A program made the position numbers and the translations under genes. 5,496 nt of DNA, taken from positions 1 to 5,496 of the forward strand of contig JAICWZ010000149.1 in assembly GCA_025966355.1 (NCBI GenBank), read 5' to 3'. Positions 1 through 5,496 of the stretch are shown here, one piece after another (within the stretch, counting starts at the first letter, position 1; every line of letters begins with the position of its first letter). The stretch is from Thermomicrobiaceae bacterium. Its GTDB lineage: Bacteria > Chloroflexota > Chloroflexia > Thermomicrobiales > Thermomicrobiaceae. The notes under the pieces are model-generated. The model saw only the letters and a list, made by a program, of their open reading frames with translations, made no database searches and was not told the origin of the DNA.

Positions 1-109
1 AACGTCCAGGCTGCGCGATCCGCTGCTAATCATCCATGGTTGACGCGAAATCGCCAACCCGGTTGTCAAGGACGATGGCAGCCCGTTTGCGTCGCTGGGT
101 AAGACGGCG

Positions 110-310
110 GTGCGAGCGTCGGTGTTCGGAATCGCCCAATCAGTTCGCTGGATCTCGAATCGTGGAAGTATGCCGACGATTTTGATTCTCGTAATCATCG
201 CCGTTCTTATCATCATCGCGGTAATCTACTGGCTCACGGCGAAGGCCTCGGGTAAATCCGGCGGTGACGTTCACAGCACTTCGTACAACAGCGACGCGAA
301 TCGCGGTTGA
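110..310 (+). CDS. Possible small single-helix membrane protein, or 3' remnant of a longer gene
   Basis: I do not recognise this protein. The frame is open from 44 to the TGA at 308-310. Possible starts are GTG at 110 (66 aa) and ATG at 170 (46 aa). From the ATG, residues 3-22 form one strongly hydrophobic helix rich in Ile, Leu and Val (ILVIIAVLIIIAVIYW), followed by a polar tail with Lys, Gly, Ser and Asp. That pattern suits a membrane-anchored microprotein or the C-terminal anchor of a larger protein. Neither start has a well-spaced Shine-Dalgarno: GGAAG at 164-168 is only 1 base from the ATG. Codon choice looks coding-like from about base 47, upstream of both starts. This hints that the real gene begins earlier and is interrupted by the in-frame TGA at 41-43 or by a frameshift. 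The gene converges on the minus-strand glycosyltransferase. No function can be assigned. Confidence 0.35.
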   Translation: MRASVFGIAQSVRWISNRGSMPTILILVIIAVLIIIAVIYWLTAKASGKSGGDVHSTSYNSDANRG

Positions 311-449
311 GCGCGACGGTTCATCAAGACGTCATTCGTTCGGGAGGTTGACGGCAAGCGGGAGGCATATCGTGTGCCTGAGAGGTGGTCGACCACGGGC
401 TCGCTCGCCGATCTCCCGGTGGATTCCCCGGTCGTATCCGCGAACAATG

Positions 450-482
450 AAAAACGGGCTACTCACGTACGCGCGCGGCCCG
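450..482 (-). terminator. Weak candidate intrinsic terminator of the GT2 gene
   Basis: Read on the minus strand, a 5-bp GC stem (CGGGC / GCCCG, plus coordinates 478-482 and 455-459) with an 18-base loop is followed directly by five T residues (450-454). The upstream arm overlaps the last codons of the GT2 gene, whose stop codon is at 463-465, so the stop lies in the loop. The arrangement of stem then T-tract is right for a rho-independent terminator. The stem is short and the loop large, so it may be weak or fortuitous. Confidence 0.28.
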
Positions 483-1389
483 AAAGTATCTCCCGCCAGG
501 CGATTACCCGCTCGCCGATTCCAGCTTGCTCGCTGGCGCTTCTGCCCAATCGAAGCCGTATGGAGTCACGGATGAGTCTCGCCAGCACGATTATCTTTGC
601 CACGACGATCAACTCAATCGTTTGGATTCGCGAGTAATGCAGACAGTAAAATCGTTGAATGCTCAGAAACCACTGAACGATCGTCTCGGTGCGACGCTGA
701 TTCGAGCTGGCTCCGCCGACGTGTGTCACGGTGGTGACGGGCGCGAAGTGCACTTCCCAACCGGCCGAGTGCAGGCGTAGACAGAGATCCACCTCCTCGT
801 AGTACAGAAAGAACGATTCATCAAAACCCCCTGCGTCGTCCACTGCCTTACGGCGGATCGCCAGTGCCGCGCCCAGCACCCATGGGACGCGGCGTGAGTG
901 GTTGTACGACCAGGTGCGGAGATAGCGGTGGCGGAGGACGGGCACAAAACGGATGAGCTGCCCGAGAGTGCTCTCCTCCAGGAAGACGTAGAGAGGAGTG
1001 GGAAATGGGTAGCAGGAAGCTTGCAAATCACCGTTCAGGTTGACGAGGCGCGGCCCAATGACCGCCGCTCGCGGATGCAGGTCGAGGTAGCTGCTCAACG
1101 AATGCACTGCGCCTGGGGTGAGGCGCGTATCGCCGTTGAGGAGCAGCACGTACGGCGCATGGCACGCGGCCATTCCCACGTTGGCTGCGGCACCGTAGCC
1201 TGTGTTGGTGCTGCTCGCAATCAGTCTGACCCAGGGATAATTTGCTCGCACCATTTCCGGGCTGCCGTCGGTTGAAGCGTTGTCGACGACAACCACCTCA
1301 CTCGCTTCATTCGAGTGGATAGCCTCCAGGCACGCACACAGGTGATCTCGGGTGTTGTAGTTCACGATGACGACGGCCATGTCTGTCAT
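463..1389 (-). CDS. Family 2 glycosyltransferase (rhamnosyltransferase-like, COG1216 type)
   Basis: This is a predicted cytoplasmic or membrane-associated enzyme that transfers a sugar from a nucleotide-sugar donor to a growing lipid-linked glycan. Numbering from ATG 1389 (308 aa), the GT-A fold is clear: VVIVNYN at the N-terminus (about 6-12), VVVVDNASTDGS (about 32-43) for nucleotide binding, NTGYGAAANVG (62-72), and LLLNGD (82-87) in the place of the DxD metal site. A late GGFDESFFLYYEEVDLCLR block (about 187-205) carries the acidic residues typical of the catalytic end. Residues 258-272 are hydrophobic and may lie along the membrane. Length and motif order fit the WcaA/RfbF-like subgroup. 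The frame also opens with ATG at 1452, adding 21 Ser/Asp-rich residues that precede the usual family start. ATG 1380 is a third option. I prefer 1389 because family members start a few residues before the VVIVNYN strand. Donor and acceptor cannot be read from the sequence. The gene diverges from the fcl-wzm-wzt operon. Confidence 0.9.
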   Translation of the reverse strand: MTDMAVVIVNYNTRDHLCACLEAIHSNEASEVVVVDNASTDGSPEMVRANYPWVRLIASSTNTGYGAAANVGMAACHAPYVLLLNGDTRLTPGAVHSLSSYLDLHPRAAVIGPRLVNLNGDLQASCYPFPTPLYVFLEESTLGQLIRFVPVLRHRYLRTWSYNHSRRVPWVLGAALAIRRKAVDDAGGFDESFFLYYEEVDLCLRLHSAGWEVHFAPVTTVTHVGGASSNQRRTETIVQWFLSIQRFYCLHYSRIQTIELIVVAKIIVLARLIRDSIRLRLGRSASEQAGIGERVIAWREILSGRART

Positions 1390-1463
1390 GTAATTCCAGT
1401 CACCATCACCTACATCACGGCCGGCGGACGACGAGCAAGCATCTGAGGCCATTGAGTCTGCTC

Positions 1464-1492
1464 TTTATACCGTAGTTCGCTTATTCATTGAA
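1464..1492 (-). promoter_or_regulatory. Candidate sigma70-like promoter for the GT2 gene
   Basis: On the minus strand, TTCAAT (1487-1492) and TATAAA (1464-1469) are separated by 17 bases. The -10 matches 5 of 6 consensus bases and the -35 only 3 of 6. Transcription would begin near 1457. That leaves about 5 bases before the ATG at 1452, too few for a ribosome site, but about 68 bases before the ATG at 1389, which weakly favours the shorter GT2 protein. It was found by eye only. Confidence 0.25.
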
Positions 1493-1568
1493 CTCTTCGG
1501 TACTGACCGGTCGCGGCTGAGACTAACACAATACCTGTGTGCGTGAGAGATCTCTGAGGTCGTTCCCG

Positions 1569-2779
<1,211 letters not shown>

Positions 2780-2781
<2 letters not shown>

Positions 2782-2788
2782 GAGGGAG
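2780..2788 (+). promoter_or_regulatory. Strong Shine-Dalgarno for wzm, overlapping the fcl stop
   Basis: AGGAGGGAG begins inside the TAG stop of fcl (2779-2781), so translation of wzm is probably coupled to fcl termination. At normal spacing downstream in the wzm frame there is no ATG, GTG or TTG, only CTG at 2795-2797. The site therefore points to CTG as the start. Confidence 0.65.
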
Positions 2789-2794
2789 TCGGAT

Positions 2795-3664
2795 CTGGCT
2801 CTGACCGAATCGGCCTCTGGCTCCGGAGATGCCATCTACGTAGAGGCGCCCAGGGTCGTGATCGAGCCGGCGGCCGGCTGGACGGCAATCGACCTGCGCG
2901 AGATCTGGCGCTACTCCGAACTTCTCTACTTCTTGACCTGGCGCGATATTAAGGTGCGCTACAAGCAGACGGTCATCGGCGCGGCCTGGGCAGTCTTGCA
3001 GCCGTTCCTGACGATGGTCGTATTTTCAATCGTCTTCGGCCGCCTGATGCACGTGTCGTCGGGCGCCGTGCCATATCCGGTCTTCTCCTTCACGGCGCTT
3101 CTGCCCTGGACCTTCTTTTCGACGGCAATTAGTCGCTCCGGCACCAGCCTCGTCTTGAGCGCCAACCTCATCTCAAGGGTGTACTTTCCGCGGATCATTG
3201 TGCCCCTGGCTGCGGTGTTGGGGGCAACCGTCGATTTCGCGATCGCCTTTGTGATCTTACTGGGGATGCTGTTGTTCTATGGCATCGTTCCGGGCATTGC
3301 AATTCTGGCTCTTCCATTCTTGATCGTGCTGGCGATTCTGACGGCTTTTGGCGTTGGCTTTTGGCTCTCAGCCCTGAACGTAAAGTACCGGGATATCGCC
3401 TTCGCGATCCCGTTCTTGACTCAGTTCTGGCTCTTCGTCACACCGGTGGTCTATTCGAGCAGCATCGTCCCGCAGAAGTGGCGATTGCTCTACGGCCTCA
3501 ATCCGTTGGCTGGCGTCGTCGAGGGTTTCCGCTGGGCACTGTTGGGACAGGGGAGCGCTCCGAGCGGTCTGATCGCCATTTCGCTGATTACGGTCATCGC
3601 GCTCCTGGCAACCGGATTGGTCTATTTCCATCATGTCGAGAACGAATTTGCGGATGTTGTGTAG
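2795..3664 (+). CDS. wzm: Polysaccharide ABC exporter, membrane subunit (Wzm-like, ABC-2 family)
   Basis: This is the inner-membrane permease of an ABC exporter that pairs with the ATPase encoded next to move lipid-linked polysaccharide out of the cytoplasm. With CTG 2795 as start it is 289 aa, normal for the family. An N-terminal amphipathic segment carries the diagnostic DLREIWRYSELLYFLTWRDI and KVRYKQT (33-59). About six membrane helices follow, near 63-85, 98-115, 136-163, 166-188, 203-221 and 258-277. The cytoplasmic LNVKYRDI loop (194-201) and the NPLAGVVEGFRWALLG block (236-251) are conserved in Wzm/TagG-type permeases. The start is odd: the frame has no ATG between the fcl stop and residue 74. 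Alternatives are GTG 2858 (268 aa, poorly placed ribosome site) or ATG 2633, which would overlap fcl by 149 bases and is unlikely. CTG 2795 sits 6 bases after AGGAGGGAG and gives the 20-30 residue leader usual before the conserved GW. The gene ends directly against wzt. Confidence 0.93.
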   Translation: MALTESASGSGDAIYVEAPRVVIEPAAGWTAIDLREIWRYSELLYFLTWRDIKVRYKQTVIGAAWAVLQPFLTMVVFSIVFGRLMHVSSGAVPYPVFSFTALLPWTFFSTAISRSGTSLVLSANLISRVYFPRIIVPLAAVLGATVDFAIAFVILLGMLLFYGIVPGIAILALPFLIVLAILTAFGVGFWLSALNVKYRDIAFAIPFLTQFWLFVTPVVYSSSIVPQKWRLLYGLNPLAGVVEGFRWALLGQGSAPSGLIAISLITVIALLATGLVYFHHVENEFADVV

Positions 3665-4945
3665 GTGATGGGCGACGTTGCCATCCGAGTTGAGAACGTG
3701 GGCAAACAGTACCGGATCGGCGGGCCGAGCGACGCGTACGGCACGCTCCGCGATGCTATCGCTGGTGCTGCGCGGACACCATTTCACGCGCTGCGTCACC
3801 GTGGCTCCCGTACGTGCACCGAGGAGTTTTGGGCATTGCGCGATGTTTCGTTCGATGTCAAGCAAGGCGAAGTTCTCGGCATCATCGGTCGAAACGGAGC
3901 CGGTAAGAGCACATTGCTCAAAATCCTCTCGCGCGTCACACGACCGAGCACAGGTCGGGCGGACGTTTGTGGCCGCATCGGCTCTCTTCTGGAGGTGGGG
4001 ACCGGGTTTCATCCAGAACTGAGCGGCCGGGAGAACATCTACTTGAACGCGGCGATCCTCGGTATGAAGCGGGCCGAGGTTCGGCGCAAGTTCGACGTTA
4101 TCGCCGAATTCGCCGACATCGGGCCATTTCTGGACACGCCGGTCAAACGATATTCGAGCGGCATGTATATGCGACTGGCCTTCTCGATCGCCGCGCACCT
4201 CGAACCGGAGATCCTGATCGTCGACGAGGTTCTCGCCGTGGGTGATGCCGCTTTTCAGGAGAAGTGCCTGGGGAAGATGCGCGGCATCTCGCAAAGCGAT
4301 GGCCGGACGATACTGTTTGTTAGCCATAACATGGACGCCATCCAGCACCTCTGCTCGCGTTGCATCCTCCTCGACCACGGACGTATCGCCGCCACCGGCG
4401 ACTGCCGGGCCACAATCGCTCGCTATCTCTCGATTGCCCGGGAGCAAGCACGCCCCGACGACTGGATCGACCTTTCCTCACATGCGGGCCGGTCCGGAAC
4501 CGGCGAGGCGCGCTTCAAGGCAGTTCAATACCGCAGCGATCGTTGCTCAGTTGGTTTCCAACCTTATTCACGGGGACCGCTCGATATTATGTTGGCAATT
4601 GAATCGAATTCAGCACGATCCATCGGAAGCCTCGCGGTCATCATCGCCGATCAGTCCGGCACGAAACTGATCAACGCGGATACCGTCCTCCGTGACCTCA
4701 GCGTCGACCTCCAGCGAGGTCTCAACCTGGTGAAGCTCCGGATACGCGAAGTGAATCTGAACCCGGGGGTTTACCGGCTTGGTCTGTGGCTCGCCGATCC
4801 GCTTCGCGTCCACTTTACCGACCGCCCATTTGATTATGTGGAGTCAGCAATCGAGTTTGAGATCGTCAACGTTGAGGCAGGCGGCAACGGGCGGCACCCC
4901 GACGCCGTCGTGCCATGCGAGTTTGATCTGCTACCGGTAGACTGA
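3665..4945 (+). CDS. wzt: Polysaccharide ABC exporter ATPase with C-terminal glycan-binding-like domain (Wzt-like)
   Basis: This cytoplasmic ATPase powers the Wzm permease. Numbering from GTG 3665 (426 aa), the nucleotide-binding domain spans about 5-255. The Walker A GRNGAGKST is at 75-83. The region SLLEVGTGFHPELSGRENI (107-125) is characteristic of Wzt/TagH proteins. The signature is the degenerate YSSGMYMRLAFS (163-174) typical of this family instead of LSGGQ. Walker B ILIVDEVLAVGD (183-194) has the catalytic Glu188, and the switch His221 is in FVSHNMD. After a linker (about 256-280), residues 281-402 form a beta-rich region with the layout of the Wzt C-terminal domain, which in E. coli O8/O9a systems binds the modified end of the finished chain. 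I infer that role; the sugar-contacting residues are not identifiable by eye. GTG 3665 and ATG 3668 are tandem starts immediately after the wzm TAG. No good Shine-Dalgarno is visible, so translation is probably coupled to wzm. Confidence 0.94.
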   Translation: MMGDVAIRVENVGKQYRIGGPSDAYGTLRDAIAGAARTPFHALRHRGSRTCTEEFWALRDVSFDVKQGEVLGIIGRNGAGKSTLLKILSRVTRPSTGRADVCGRIGSLLEVGTGFHPELSGRENIYLNAAILGMKRAEVRRKFDVIAEFADIGPFLDTPVKRYSSGMYMRLAFSIAAHLEPEILIVDEVLAVGDAAFQEKCLGKMRGISQSDGRTILFVSHNMDAIQHLCSRCILLDHGRIAATGDCRATIARYLSIAREQARPDDWIDLSSHAGRSGTGEARFKAVQYRSDRCSVGFQPYSRGPLDIMLAIESNSARSIGSLAVIIADQSGTKLINADTVLRDLSVDLQRGLNLVKLRIREVNLNPGVYRLGLWLADPLRVHFTDRPFDYVESAIEFEIVNVEAGGNGRHPDAVVPCEFDLLPVD

Positions 4946-4961
4946 TTCGCTCGTTTCGGCG

Positions 4962-4976
4962 CGCCGTCGAACGGCG
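4962..4976 (+). other. Small GC hairpin in the wzt-GT4 gap
   Basis: CGCCGT and ACGGCG form a perfect 6-bp stem with a 3-base loop, 17 bases after the wzt stop. The left arm overlaps an alternative 10-bp palindrome CGGCGCGCCG (4957-4966). No T-tract follows, so it is not an intrinsic terminator. It might stabilise or process the mRNA between wzt and the downstream gene, or it may be chance in GC-rich DNA. Confidence 0.25.
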
Positions 4977-5031
4977 AGGCGGCTCCCCGCGGTATCAACT
5001 GGTATTCCGTCGCACGCGATCCGGGGAAGAG

Positions 5032-5496
5032 ATGCTAAGACCAACCGACCGACAAGACAACGACCCGGTCTCAGGGCGAACGCCGACGGTGGCCCTGCTA
5101 CCATGGGGCAACGTACTTGAAGACTTTCTTGACCCTGCTGGGATCTCGTTCGAGACATTTTGCCGTGAGTTTCGAGGAAGTTGGATATTCGGCTACATTG
5201 AGGCGCTACAGCAGGCGGGTGTGAAGACGGTGGTTATCTGCCCATCGGCCCAAGTCGCCCGGCCCTCGCGTTGTACCCATCTACCGACTGGCGCGACCAT
5301 CACTCTACTGCCGGTACCAATGACGTACCGCGCTCTGCGGAGCTTGATGATCTATCCGTATGGACAGAGCGTGCGGGTGGTATTCGGTGAGATGCACGGC
5401 GGCCGTCGTCTATTGATCCCGCTCTACTGGGTACTCAAGGAAATGGCATTCTACCTGCCCACACCGCTGCGCTCGCTTGCGCGCGAACTTCGAAGT
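5032..5496 (+). CDS. Glycosyltransferase family 4-like protein, N-terminal part (runs off the window)
   Basis: The ATG at 5032 opens a frame that remains open for 155 codons to the window edge, so the 3' part is missing. GGGGAAGAG (5023-5031) directly precedes the ATG, with its GGGGA core 4 bases away, and no other usual start lies in frame since the wzt stop. After a polar leader (1-18), a first beta strand VALLPWGNVLEDFLD (20-34) is followed by FRGSWIFGYIEALQQAG (47-63) and VKTVVICPSA (64-73). This is the strand-helix-strand start of a GT-B Rossmann domain. I recall similar openings in family 4 glycosyltransferases of polysaccharide clusters. THLPTGATITLLPVP (82-96) continues the pattern. 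The retaining-GT4 EX7E motif would lie in the missing C-terminal half, so the class is provisional. Its place 86 bases after wzt suggests a role in building the exported glycan. Confidence 0.75.
   Translation, partial: MLRPTDRQDNDPVSGRTPTVALLPWGNVLEDFLDPAGISFETFCREFRGSWIFGYIEALQQAGVKTVVICPSAQVARPSRCTHLPTGATITLLPVPMTYRALRSLMIYPYGQSVRVVFGEMHGGRRLLIPLYWVLKEMAFYLPTPLRSLARELRS

Noticed and set aside
264..637. Overlapping plus-strand ORFs of 87 and 103 codons across the convergent gap
   Set aside because: Arg/Ser-rich translations with no motif; they overlap both the upstream hydrophobic ORF and the end of GT2, as expected of out-of-frame reading of GC-rich DNA.
898..1275. Plus-strand ORF (125 codons) inside the GT2 gene
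   Set aside because: It is antisense to the conserved GT-A motifs of the glycosyltransferase and has no recognisable product.
3368..4447. Long minus-strand ORF (359 codons) opposite wzm and wzt
   Set aside because: It lies antisense to two genes with clear conserved motifs, and its translation has no recognisable domain. GC-rich codon bias commonly leaves such antisense frames open.
4957..4976. Terminator after wzt
   Set aside because: The GC hairpin has no T-tract, and a gene with a good ribosome site follows on the same strand, so read-through is more likely.

Overview
The window looks like part of a bacterial surface-polysaccharide locus of the ABC-transporter-dependent type. The DNA is GC-rich (high fifties percent by eye) with G/C-biased third codon positions. 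The sequence does not fix the taxon. The protein styles (GDP-L-fucose synthase with a GTVCAYPK motif, Wzm with a WRDIKVRYKQT motif) are widespread in GC-rich non-proteobacterial phyla such as Chloroflexota, Acidobacteriota and Cyanobacteriota, so the lineage is left open.

Layout. (a) Bases 1-310 carry the end of a plus-strand open frame that codes for one hydrophobic helix and a short polar tail. Its upstream part is stopped by an in-frame TGA at 41-43, so it is either a tiny membrane protein or the 3' remnant of a longer gene. (b) Bases 311-462 are a short convergent gap with a weak terminator candidate for the minus-strand gene. (c) A family 2 glycosyltransferase lies on the minus strand (463-1389, possibly to 1452). 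(d) A divergent intergenic region (about 1453-1818) holds a weak promoter candidate for that glycosyltransferase and one possible 47-codon ORF. (e) A plus-strand operon follows: GDP-L-fucose synthase (1819-2781), the Wzm-type membrane subunit of a polysaccharide ABC exporter (about 2795-3664), its Wzt-type ATPase with a C-terminal carbohydrate-binding-like domain (3665-4945), and the first 155 codons of a GT4-like glycosyltransferase that runs off the right edge (5032-5496).

How the genes fit together. GDP-L-fucose synthase makes an activated deoxysugar from the product of GDP-mannose 4,6-dehydratase, whose gene is not in the window. The glycosyltransferases would build a glycan on a lipid carrier in the cytoplasm. 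Wzm/Wzt would export the finished chain across the inner membrane, and the Wzt C-terminal domain would recognise the chain end. The fcl-wzm and wzm-wzt junctions are 13 and 0 bases, which indicates one transcript with translational coupling.

The most unusual point is the wzm start. A strong Shine-Dalgarno lies right at the fcl stop, but the only suitably spaced in-frame start-like codon is CTG. I saw no new class of system, mobile element, CRISPR array, tRNA or rRNA. The rest is a recognisable polysaccharide locus with some small-scale oddities.
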